From: Eubacteriales bacterium
GTDB taxonomy: Bacteria > Bacillota > Clostridia > Lachnospirales > Lachnospiraceae
Assembly (NCBI GenBank): GCA_030527665.1
Contig: JAUNAK010000019.1
Span: 1-41,959, forward strand
Length of the DNA: 41,959 bases
Reading direction: 5' to 3'
Part shown: one piece after another, positions 7,026 through 15,188 of the stretch
Layout: the number at the start of each line of letters is the position of its first letter
How positions within the stretch are numbered: position 1 is the first letter of the stretch
Program-made: the position numbers and the translations under genes
The notes under the pieces: model-generated
Database searches by the model: none
The model's input: only the letters and a program-made list of their open reading frames with translations
Told to the model about the DNA's origin: nothing

Positions 7026-9281
7026 ATGGCTACGATCAAAGACGTTGCCGCCCGTGCGGGTGTTTCCATTGCAACGGTCTCGTATTATATCAACAACACA
7101 CACTCGATCAGTACCGCAACAAGAGCCCGTATTGCCCAGGCAATCGAAGAATTGAATTATGTCCCGAATGCACAGGGACGAAATCTGAAGATGAATACCT
7201 CCAAAGAGATCTGTGTTATTCTTCCCGAACTGGAAGACCACTGCTTTACAGAGATTCTGAAAGGAATTCTGGCAGAATGTGACAGCCGCGGTTATACACT
7301 GAATATCTCCAGTACCTATAATGTCGTAAATAAGGAACAGGATCTGATCCGCAATGCGATCAGCAATAAATACGCAGGCATTCTGCTGATCACCTGCCAG
7401 CCCCGCAATACAGAGTTTTTTAAGGAAACACTGCTTCACCACAATATCCACAGTGTTTTTCTGTGCCGTATGCCGCAGCAGCTGAATGTGATCTATTACG
7501 GATTCGGTGATTATGATACGGCAAACTTTCTGACCAGGCGGCTGCTCTCCTGCCACTATAAATCTCTCCTGATCATGACAGGACCGGAGGAATATTTCTC
7601 CGTACAGGAGTCCATCAGCGGCTTTGAAGATGCAATCGATCATTTCCCGATTCCAGTTTACCGGCGGATACTGACAACCGATACTACCCGCGAAGGTGCC
7701 TTTAAGGTCTCTCTTCAGACCTGGATCTCCGATCCGCCGCAGGCGATCATAACGACCTCCCCCACCATCTGTCAGGGCGTTGTAGAAGCCTGCCATCTGG
7801 CACATCTGCGTATTCCCGAGGATATCTGCATAATCACGATGGATGCAGACAACTGGTATCGCTCTTCCATGGATCCTGGTATCATTCGTACAAACCGTCA
7901 GGCTTATACCATGGGACAGATGAGCTGCCGCTCACTGATCAATGCCATTGAGCAAAACGGCATGCCGGAGACCAACTTCCATATTATGAAGGATCGTATT
8001 CTGGACTATCCCCTTACACTTCCGGTTCCGCGAAGTCTGGATCATGAAAAACGGGATCTGACCACCGATACACTGAAGATTGCCTGTGCCGATCTTCCTA
8101 CCATACATTCTCTGGAAGCTGTATGTACACAATTCGAGCAGGAATACCACATTCGTCCCTATTTCGAATTTTTCTCACTGAAAGATCTGTTTCAACTGAT
8201 ACAGGAGGATTCCCATAAAGAGCATCCCAGCTATGACCTGTATCTGTATGATACCTCCTGGTTCGATTATCTGCGTGAAACAGACTGTCTCATGGATATC
8301 ACGGACTGCTACTTCAGCATGCCTCTTATGCGTCAGTATTTCATTCAAAAAAACATGAATAACTGCACGCATCATAAGCGGATCTACGGATTCCCCATTA
8401 TCGGAGGCACACAGTTTCTTCTCTACCGCAAAGACCTGTTTACCGACCCGGATATCATGAGGGAATACCAGCACAACCATAAAATTTCTCTTCGTCCGCC
8501 AAAAACATGGAAAGAATTCAATACCATTGCCGCATTCTTCACCAGGAAATTCAATCCGGAGTCTCCGGTCGAATATGGTACGGCAATTCCGATTCACCTG
8601 AATGAAGAACTGGCTCTGGAATTTGAACCCCGGATGTGGAACGCCGGAGGCAGTTTCTATGATGAATACGGACGGGTTTGTCTGAATACACCGGAAAACC
8701 GCAATGCCCTCGGACTGCTGATGAAAGCCTTCCAATATTCACCGCCGAACATCCGGGAGACCCAGGATGTATTTTCGCTGTTTGCAGCAGGCAAAATTGC
8801 CATGTGTATCTGCTTTACCGAATATGCCGCTCAGGTTCAGAACAGTACCCACACCGAATATCTGTATCGCTGCGGTTACAGCCTGATTCCCGGTTATACT
8901 GCCGTGAATGTCGGATGGCATTTCGGTCTGTCACCAAACAGCCGGAGTCTTCCTATGGTCAAACGTTTTTTCAACTGGCTTTATCAGCAGAATACCTCCT
9001 ACTATACTTCGATACTTGGAGGCGCACCGGCTCTGACCCATCCATACAACAATCATGAGCTTCGCCGGATCTATCCGTGGATCGACCTGACACCAAAGGC
9101 CATGGAGACCTGCCGATCCCGCATCTATCCGCTCCGTACCAAAAAAGGAGAGCTCATTCCTCCGGGAGCATTCGAAAAGATCATTTGTGACGGTCTGCGC
9201 ACCTTCCCCTCCTCTCCAGAGGAATATGAACAATGCCTCACCGCCATGCAGAGAGAATACAATAGATTAATTGCTCACTAG
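7026..9281 (+). CDS. LacI-family regulator fused to a family-1 solute-binding domain
   Basis: A 751-residue cytoplasmic transcription factor with no signal peptide. Residues 2-50 are a LacI helix-turn-helix with the hinge ('TIKDVAARAGVSIATVSYYI'). Residues about 60-340 form the usual LacI/PBP-I sensor. Residues about 348-751 resemble a whole UgpB/MalE-type solute-binding protein ('YGFPIIGGTQFLLYRKDLF', 'PKTWKEF', 'AGKIAMCI'). Typical LacI proteins are about 340 residues, so this one has a second potential ligand site. It is divergent from the importer operon and should control it through the two TTAAACGTTT operators. AAAGGAG precedes the ATG and a strong terminator follows the stop. The importer's own receptor belongs to a different binding-protein family. 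Confidence 0.93.
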   Translation: MATIKDVAARAGVSIATVSYYINNTHSISTATRARIAQAIEELNYVPNAQGRNLKMNTSKEICVILPELEDHCFTEILKGILAECDSRGYTLNISSTYNVVNKEQDLIRNAISNKYAGILLITCQPRNTEFFKETLLHHNIHSVFLCRMPQQLNVIYYGFGDYDTANFLTRRLLSCHYKSLLIMTGPEEYFSVQESISGFEDAIDHFPIPVYRRILTTDTTREGAFKVSLQTWISDPPQAIITTSPTICQGVVEACHLAHLRIPEDICIITMDADNWYRSSMDPGIIRTNRQAYTMGQMSCRSLINAIEQNGMPETNFHIMKDRILDYPLTLPVPRSLDHEKRDLTTDTLKIACADLPTIHSLEAVCTQFEQEYHIRPYFEFFSLKDLFQLIQEDSHKEHPSYDLYLYDTSWFDYLRETDCLMDITDCYFSMPLMRQYFIQKNMNNCTHHKRIYGFPIIGGTQFLLYRKDLFTDPDIMREYQHNHKISLRPPKTWKEFNTIAAFFTRKFNPESPVEYGTAIPIHLNEELALEFEPRMWNAGGSFYDEYGRVCLNTPENRNALGLLMKAFQYSPPNIRETQDVFSLFAAGKIAMCICFTEYAAQVQNSTHTEYLYRCGYSLIPGYTAVNVGWHFGLSPNSRSLPMVKRFFNWLYQQNTSYYTSILGGAPALTHPYNNHELRRIYPWIDLTPKAMETCRSRIYPLRTKKGELIPPGAFEKIICDGLRTFPSSPEEYEQCLTAMQREYNRLIAH

Positions 9282-9289
9282 TAATGCAC

Positions 9290-9342
9290 GACCCCCCGGC
9301 TGTACGGACAATTCCGTACAGCCGGGGGGTCTCTGTTTTTTT
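9290..9342 (+). terminator. Intrinsic terminator of the regulator gene
   Basis: A 19-bp perfect stem beginning GACCCCCCGGC with a 4-nt loop, followed after three bases by a run of Ts at 9335-9342. It lies 9 nt after the stop. Confidence 0.95.
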
Positions 9343-9396
9343 CAAAAGCGTAAGCGAAGGGCAGCCGTTTCGTGCGCACGAAGCCCTCTCACCCTC

Positions 9397-12300
9397 TTAC
9401 TTCATTCCGTACCAGCCGATTCCCTCAGCCTTCCATCCTGCTTTTACAAGTGCATCATTTTCACCCTTGCTTGTTGTGTAATTATGTGTTCCTGTTACTG
9501 CATTCGGGTTGTACTGACGGTAAACCGCAACACCTTTGGCATCATCCGAATAGAAAGCAATGCCTTCATCTTTCCAGCCGACTTTTACAAGGTAATTCTT
9601 CTCGCCTTTGCTTGTTGTATAGTGATGCTCACCTGCGTTCGGATTGTATACCCGATATACCGGTGTCTTGGATGTCTTCGGTGCAGTCCAGCCGATTCCT
9701 TCATAACTCCAGCCAACTTTTACAAGATTGTTTTTCTCTCCTGCAGAGGTTGTATAGAAATGCTCTCCATTATTCGGATTGTAGAGACGATATACAGGGG
9801 TACTTGCAAGTTTTGCAATCTTCTCTGTTCTTGTCGCCTTACATACCGTACATGTATAGGTTCTTACCCCCTCTTTCTTGGATGTAGCCGGTGTAGTCAC
9901 TTTGCCTGCATCCCATTTATGTCCCTTAGCAGGTACAGTTTTCTGTGCTTCCAGAACTTCGTTACATACGGAACAGTGTTTTCCTTCTGTAAGTCCGCTC
10001 TTTGTACAGGTTGCATTTACAGCCTTATCCACAACCACAGTATGACCTTTTGCAGCTACTTCCTTCTGCTCTACTAAGACTTCGTTGCATACGGAGCAAT
10101 GTTTTCCTTCTGTAAGTCCTGTCTCGGTACAGGTCGGCTCTACTGCTGCATCTACTACTTCAGTATGATCCTTTTTAGCAACTTCTGTCTGTGATACAAG
10201 TACCTCGTTGCATACGGAGCAGTGTTTTCCTTCCGTAAGTCCTGTTGAAGTACAGGTCGGCTCTACTGCTGCATCTACTACTTCGGTATGGTCCTTTTTA
10301 GCAACTTCTGTCTGTGATACAAGTACCTCGTTGCATACAGAGCAGTGTTTTCCTTCCGTAAGTCCTGTTGAAGTGCAGGTCGGCTCTACTGCTGCATCTA
10401 CTACTTCGGTATGCCCCTTCGCAGGCACTTCCTTCTGTTCTGTAAGTACTTCGCCGCATACAGAGCAATACGTTCCTTCTGTAAGTCCTGTTTCCGTACA
10501 GGTTGCTTCTACTGCCGGTTTTGTCTCTACCTTATGTCCGCAGGTGACTGTAAGTACTTCCGGATAAAGCAAGCAATATACCTCTTCATCTGCATTAGAT
10601 AAAGCGGTCAGATAGTATTCTCCCGTTTTCTCCGGTGCAGTAATCAATGCATTTCCATTCTCATCCGTAACTGTATTCCTGATCGGCATAACCGTACCTG
10701 TCGTCATATCCACCCAGCCAAGTTTTGCATCCTCAACCGGTGATGCAGCAGCCTTCATAGCATCCGGATCCGCATACATGTATCCCATCATGTACATGGT
10801 TCCTTTAACGGTTACATTAAATTCAGAACCGGCCGGAACACTTTCCGGAAGAGTCAGATAGGTAACCTGATCGGACCAGGTACTTTCATCCTGATATACA
10901 AAGAAATCCAGTACATCTCCGTCAGCTGCCGGTGTGTTATTCAGGAATGTTCCGTTATATCCGCCGCCGTAGGGAGATGCGGTTCCGTCATTCGGATATC
11001 CCTTATTAACCATAAATCCGCTGCTCATGGTCTCGATTGCAAAAATTTTCGAAGCCCATCCGGAGGAACTTACATCAATAAATTCACCTGCGGTTTCCGG
11101 GGTGAATGCATCTGCGAAAACAAGCTCATGTGCTTTAACCATGGCATCCAGTGCGGTTACCTGTCCCGGGAGTCCGTCTGTCAGTCCATAGGATTCTGCA
11201 AGGTTGGAAGCCACCTCAACCTCGGCAGGAGCTGCCAGATAGGCGCCATCGGTCTGTGCACAAACGGTCACAGTTGCTGTCGTTACCGGAATCGGGGCCT
11301 CTTCTACTGTAAGTGCATAGGGATTGAGCATGCAGTAGACTTCTTCATCTTCCTCATCGGTATTGGATACCGCAGTCAGATAGTAGGTACCCGGTTCTGC
11401 CGGTGCTGTGATCACAGCTTTTCCGTCTTCCCCTGTCAGAACATTTGCAATCGGTGTAACGGCACCGGACTCTTTATCCATCCAGCCCAGCTTTGCACCT
11501 TCTACTGCAGAAGCTGCAGCCTGCATAGCTGCCGGATCAGCATACATATATCCCATCATAAGAGAAGTGCCTTTAACTGTCACTTCAAATTCGGAACCGG
11601 CATTCACCTTTTCCGGAAGTGTCAGATAGGATAATACATCTTCATAGTAATCACTCTGATAAATAAAGAAATCAACGGCATCTCCACTTACTACAGGCGT
11701 GCTGGTGATCAGCGTTCCGTTATATCCGCCATATGAAGATTCTGTTCCGTCATTTGCAATTCCCTTATTTACCAGAAATCCACAGTCATAGGTATCCATT
11801 CCAAAAAGCTTACTGATAAATCCTGAAGAGCTGACGGAGATAAATTCTCCGGCTGTCTCCGGCGTAAATGCATCTGCAAAAATAAGCTCATGCTCTTTTA
11901 CCAATGCGTCCAGAGCGGTTACCTGTCCCGGAAGGCTGTCAGTCAGTCCATAGGACTCTGCCAGATCCGAGGAAACCTCTGCTTCTGCAGGAGCTGCCAG
12001 ATAGGAACCATCTGTCTGTGCACCCAGTGTCAGATTTGCACTGGTTACAGCTGCCTGTGTGCCTTCGACTACAACTTTTGCATAGGCAGGACCGGAAACG
12101 ACGCTTCCGCTTTCGCCGGTTTTTCCGTCTGCCCAGAGGTAATAAGTACCCGGTGTATCAAAGGTGATCGACGCTGTACCATTGGAGGTCTCTACCGCGC
12201 CCGGCTCCTCCTCATCGTACAGTGTTGTCGAATACAGGATCGTATTGTTATCCGCCTCAAACGTTGTTGCATATGTAGCATTCCAGTCTGTCTTGGAACG

Positions 12301-12954
12301 TACGTATTTTACCTGCAGCGGGGTTCCTGCCTGTGCCTGAAATTCATGTACAGGCTGTCCATCCGCACCTGCAAAATAATGATATCCAGCCTTCTCATCA
12401 CTGTAGAAGGACCAGTCACCATACATGGTCACATCATAGAAATCACCGTCCTGGAGAACGATATGATCTGAGGTTGCTCCCCATGCTTCTGCCTCCAGCG
12501 GATAGGCTCCGTTCACCGCATAGGTCAGGTTCTCATCATGGCCCCAGAATCCGTTTTTCAGGTACGTGCTTCCAGAGCTTCCCTCGACCTCCAGTGCCTG
12601 CGAACCTCCTGAATAATAGTGGTTCAGTACATACAGAAATGCCTGCAGCAGAGTTGTCTCGTACTGCCCATCGTCATCTGCATCATACAGAAATGAGGAA
12701 TATTCGTACTCCTCCAGATCGATCTCCTGCGCTACCGCATCGATTGAGACAGGGATATACGCCATTACCTCTCCGGCGTGCGCTTCCGTATTTGCTCGGA
12801 CAAACTGCGCATCGTCGCTGATGGAGATATAGACCGTTCCCCCATTGGACACGGTATCCTGCGCATAGGCAGGAACATAGCCGCCAAAGCACGTGGTCAT
12901 AGCGGTTGCCAGTGTCAAAAGACCGGCTGTCAGTTTCTTCCCGGTTTTTCTCAT
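9397..12954 (-). CDS. Large secreted repeat protein with Cys/His repeats and DUF5648 modules
   Basis: A 1185-residue exported protein whose signal peptide ends near PAYA (about residue 31). Residues 32-300 form a beta-rich region with a DUF4430/transcobalamin-like look ('AVNGAYPL', 'LQDGDFYDV'). Residues about 304-552 and 555-802 are two homologous repeats, each with a DUF4430-like part ('GFLVNKG', 'DAVDFFIYQ') and an Ig-like part ('TAPAEPGTYYLTAVSN'). Residues 807-1050 carry 41-residue Cys/His repeats. Residues about 1052-1185 are three DUF5648 modules ('YNPNNGEHFYTTSAGE', ending 'GIGWYG'). No LPXTG, SLH or membrane anchor is visible, so DUF5648 may attach it to the wall. It is probably a monocistronic surface adhesin or binding protein; its ligand is unknown. 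Confidence 0.9.
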   Translation of the reverse strand: MRKTGKKLTAGLLTLATAMTTCFGGYVPAYAQDTVSNGGTVYISISDDAQFVRANTEAHAGEVMAYIPVSIDAVAQEIDLEEYEYSSFLYDADDDGQYETTLLQAFLYVLNHYYSGGSQALEVEGSSGSTYLKNGFWGHDENLTYAVNGAYPLEAEAWGATSDHIVLQDGDFYDVTMYGDWSFYSDEKAGYHYFAGADGQPVHEFQAQAGTPLQVKYVRSKTDWNATYATTFEADNNTILYSTTLYDEEEPGAVETSNGTASITFDTPGTYYLWADGKTGESGSVVSGPAYAKVVVEGTQAAVTSANLTLGAQTDGSYLAAPAEAEVSSDLAESYGLTDSLPGQVTALDALVKEHELIFADAFTPETAGEFISVSSSGFISKLFGMDTYDCGFLVNKGIANDGTESSYGGYNGTLITSTPVVSGDAVDFFIYQSDYYEDVLSYLTLPEKVNAGSEFEVTVKGTSLMMGYMYADPAAMQAAASAVEGAKLGWMDKESGAVTPIANVLTGEDGKAVITAPAEPGTYYLTAVSNTDEEDEEVYCMLNPYALTVEEAPIPVTTATVTVCAQTDGAYLAAPAEVEVASNLAESYGLTDGLPGQVTALDAMVKAHELVFADAFTPETAGEFIDVSSSGWASKIFAIETMSSGFMVNKGYPNDGTASPYGGGYNGTFLNNTPAADGDVLDFFVYQDESTWSDQVTYLTLPESVPAGSEFNVTVKGTMYMMGYMYADPDAMKAAASPVEDAKLGWVDMTTGTVMPIRNTVTDENGNALITAPEKTGEYYLTALSNADEEVYCLLYPEVLTVTCGHKVETKPAVEATCTETGLTEGTYCSVCGEVLTEQKEVPAKGHTEVVDAAVEPTCTSTGLTEGKHCSVCNEVLVSQTEVAKKDHTEVVDAAVEPTCTSTGLTEGKHCSVCNEVLVSQTEVAKKDHTEVVDAAVEPTCTETGLTEGKHCSVCNEVLVEQKEVAAKGHTVVVDKAVNATCTKSGLTEGKHCSVCNEVLEAQKTVPAKGHKWDAGKVTTPATSKKEGVRTYTCTVCKATRTEKIAKLASTPVYRLYNPNNGEHFYTTSAGEKNNLVKVGWSYEGIGWTAPKTSKTPVYRVYNPNAGEHHYTTSKGEKNYLVKVGWKDEGIAFYSDDAKGVAVYRQYNPNAVTGTHNYTTSKGENDALVKAGWKAEGIGWYGMK
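9922..10536 (-). repeat. Five tandem 123-bp repeats (41-residue Cys/His unit)
   Basis: Within the secreted protein, five full units of exactly 123 bp (residues 807-1011), then a diverged sixth (to about 1050). Each full unit starts with His and has three Cys at unit positions 13, 24 and 27, the last two as CSVC. Units 2 and 3 encode identical residues and are almost identical in DNA, so copy number could change by recombination. Confidence 0.9.
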
Positions 12955-13299
12955 GGTTTTCTTCCATCCTTTCTCATTAAACTGGTTTTACCGATTCTTC
13001 CGGCTGCATATCCGCATATTCAGAAAGAAGAAAACAGTATATATATAAATCTGCCGCAGACTCTCCGTCTCCGCCTGGAGGATCCGGGAAATTTATCAGA
13101 TGTTTTATTGAGGCAAAAATGTCCCATATTGTAATAATTTTACTCCAGCAGTCTGATGAATTCAAGTTAATACCTGCTTCCTGAATCGGTATTGTCAGAC
13201 TATTTTATCTATTCTTACATTACTTTCTATTTTGTCAGTACTCACATTGAAAATAACGTCACCGCCTTTTCATGCCGACAGATAACAGTCGTGTGAGGC

Positions 13300-13328
13300 T
13301 TCACAAGCCGCTTTGCTTCTGCTAAACT
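13300..13328 (+). promoter_or_regulatory. Candidate promoter of the HD-protein pair
   Basis: TTCACA (13300-13305), 17-bp spacer, TAAACT (13323-13328). Spacing is ideal but the -10 box is weak. Confidence 0.35.
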
Positions 13329-13373
13329 TATAGAAATGAATTTTCATATATGGCATATTCTGTTCCTAAACAG

Positions 13374-13380
13374 AAGGAGG
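13374..13380 (+). promoter_or_regulatory. Ribosome-binding site fixing a TTG start
   Basis: AAGGAGG with a 7-nt spacer to TTG at 13388. No in-frame ATG lies at a suitable distance, so the HD protein most likely starts with TTG. Confidence 0.8.
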
Positions 13381-13387
13381 CATTGAC

Positions 13388-14233
13388 TTGGAAAACATAT
13401 TTACTTTCAAAAAAAATATCGAGTCTCTTCTGTCCGGATTTGACCCGGATATTCTTCAGTACCAGAAGGACGAATTCTGGCTTGTACAGTCTGTATATGA
13501 ACATATCGAATTCTATGCAGCACGAAGAAGCTTACGCAATACTGCCATTGCCCTTCCGCTGACCCGCGGATTGCATGACGGCACCTACCGCAAGTCCAAA
13601 CTGGAACGGAACGGCATTATTTACAAGCAGCCATATCTGATCCATCCGCTTCGGGTCACAGAAATGCTGGTTGATCTCCGTCTTCCCCTTCCTGCGGAGT
13701 ATGAAGACATCCTCCTTGCCGCATCGATGTGTCATGACCTGATCGAGGATATTCCCTTTGCGAATCATGGCCGGGAGCTCTACGAGACCTTTCAGATGGA
13801 TCCCCGGGTCTATGAAACCGTCAAGAAAGTCTCCAAAAGAAAAGATTTTACCCCCGAGGAGGAAAATGCATTTTTCCATGGAATCGAATCCGACCGTCTG
13901 GCGCTTTTGATCAAGCTCTCGGACCGCTGCAACAACGTCGAAGATCTATACAATATGAAGGTCTGGAAAGTACATGAATATGTAGGTGAGACCCGCAGCC
14001 GCTACCTGCCGATGATCGAATACGGCATGCGGCAGTATCCGGAACTCTATCTGACTCTGGAGATCCTGCGTGACCATATCGTCAGTCTGACAAAAGCCGC
14101 CGATATCCTTGCCGACCGCTACCAGGAACGGGAGCTGGAAATCGAAAAAGAGCTTTCACAGCTTCAGGAAGAAAACCATGCACTCCGCAATACCTGGCAG
14201 ACACTTTGGAACACCGAATCGGAGGATAAATAG
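13388..14233 (+). CDS. RelA/SpoT-like HD hydrolase with coiled-coil tail
   Basis: 281 residues, TTG start. Residues about 60-225 match the HD hydrolase of RelA/SpoT and small Mesh1-type alarmone hydrolases: His86 (HPLRV), His116-Asp117 with Glu120-Asp121 (MCHDLIED), and Asp179 with Asn183 (LSDRCNNVEDL) in the same spacing as the Mn-binding and catalytic residues of Rel enzymes. No synthetase, TGS or ACT domain follows; instead there is a charged helical segment (about 235-275) that looks like a coiled coil. A (p)ppGpp hydrolase or other nucleotide pyrophosphohydrolase is likely, but the substrate is unproven. It is translationally linked to the next gene, a diverged paralogue. Confidence 0.88.
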   Translation: MENIFTFKKNIESLLSGFDPDILQYQKDEFWLVQSVYEHIEFYAARRSLRNTAIALPLTRGLHDGTYRKSKLERNGIIYKQPYLIHPLRVTEMLVDLRLPLPAEYEDILLAASMCHDLIEDIPFANHGRELYETFQMDPRVYETVKKVSKRKDFTPEEENAFFHGIESDRLALLIKLSDRCNNVEDLYNMKVWKVHEYVGETRSRYLPMIEYGMRQYPELYLTLEILRDHIVSLTKAADILADRYQERELEIEKELSQLQEENHALRNTWQTLWNTESEDK

Positions 14234-14234
14234 A

Positions 14235-14963
14235 ATGATGGATCTGACACGACTGGAATCATTGGAAGCTTTTGCCTCCGTACATGGATACAGAAATCTT
14301 ACAAAATTAGTATTATTTTACAAACAGAAAATGACAGAAACGGAATATCCGTCTGCGGATGCCCTTCGTCTCTGCCACGGCTTATCTGTCTGCCGCCTTT
14401 TGATCGACCTGGCCATCGAAGCACCGGACGATGTAGCAGACATGTGCCTGACATCTGCTCTGTTTCGCGGTATTTCCCTGATGGGACTGGAAGACAGCGA
14501 AGAGGTTCAGGCCCTGCAGCTCAGTGATTCGATCCAGAAGCTCAATGCATTTACACGGATGATCGGACAGGGAAATGAAAAGGAAAAAGAAATCTTCTAT
14601 GCGATGGTACAGGAAGACAAACCGGCTTTGATGGTCACTCTTGCCGACCGCGCCACCTTCCTAACCAAGCTGCATGAGCTTCCTTTGGAGGAATCCCGGC
14701 GCCATGTGAGGGAAACACGGCAATATTTCTTTTCCATGTGTGTCTATGCGATCGAACAGTATCCGGATCTTGCTCCGAAGATCAATATTCTTCGCCGGAA
14801 GATCAAAGGGCTCTGCGAAGTCTACGATATTCTCACCGACCGCTTCAAAGCTCGCGAACAGGAACTCAGCATCGAGATCCTGCGCGTACAGGAAGAAAAT
14901 GCAGGTCTGCGGGCCCGAATCGCAGCCATGCGGGAGATACAGAACACAGATTCCCCAGCTTAA
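14235..14963 (+). CDS. Catalytically degenerate HD paralogue
   Basis: 242 residues, starting at the first ATG after GGAGG (14221-14225), one base after the upstream stop; a longer open frame begins inside the preceding gene but has no ribosome site. It aligns with the preceding protein along most of its length, including 'LLIDLAIEAPDD' against 'MLVDLRLPLPAE', 'RETRQYFFSMCVYAIEQYPDL' against the matching helix, and the coiled-coil tail. The HD motif is replaced (His-Asp becomes Phe77-Arg78, Glu-Asp becomes Ser-Leu) and the Asn is Phe142; only His48 and Asp138 remain. It should not hydrolyse and may regulate or form a heteromer with its partner. Confidence 0.85.
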   Translation: MMDLTRLESLEAFASVHGYRNLTKLVLFYKQKMTETEYPSADALRLCHGLSVCRLLIDLAIEAPDDVADMCLTSALFRGISLMGLEDSEEVQALQLSDSIQKLNAFTRMIGQGNEKEKEIFYAMVQEDKPALMVTLADRATFLTKLHELPLEESRRHVRETRQYFFSMCVYAIEQYPDLAPKINILRRKIKGLCEVYDILTDRFKAREQELSIEILRVQEENAGLRARIAAMREIQNTDSPA

Positions 14964-14991
14964 GGACCCAGTACTTCAAAAAAGCAGCAAA

Positions 14992-15068
14992 AAAACGTCT
15001 GACCGATGCAATCAGCCGATCCTGCGGTATCCGCAGATCGATCCGATTAGCGATGGTCAGACGTTTTT
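14992..15068. terminator. Bidirectional terminator between convergent genes
   Basis: An outer stem of about 13 bp (AAAACGTCTGACC paired with GGTCAGACGTTTT) encloses an inner stem-loop CTGCGG-TAT-CCGCAG. A-tract on the left and T-tract on the right suit termination from both sides: the HD pair on plus and the end of the glycan operon on minus. Confidence 0.85.
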
Positions 15069-15188
15069 ATTTTCATTTTCTGACAGCTTTCCGATTTTTG
15101 CCCGGCTTCCTGCAGCTTCTCACACATTTTTGGAGCCTCTGCAGCCTCTAACGCTTACCTGCAAATCTTCAGCTTCTATCCACTGCCT

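Larger units (their letters stand above)
12955..13387. other. 433-bp divergent intergenic region
   Basis: It separates the secreted-protein gene from the HD-protein pair. It holds the HD unit's promoter candidate and ribosome site, a TATATA-rich stretch near 13037 possibly used by the secreted-protein gene, and a small hairpin (AATACC/GGTATT, 13171-13195). No gene, known riboswitch or clear operator was recognised. Confidence 0.5.

Noticed and set aside
9922-10536. Regular 123-bp repeats that might suggest a CRISPR array
   Set aside because: Units are directly adjacent, encode a 41-residue protein repeat in frame, and have no unique spacers.
12955-13387. Possible riboswitch in the divergent gap
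   Set aside because: No match to remembered cores of c-di-GMP, cobalamin, TPP or other classes; only small hairpins seen.
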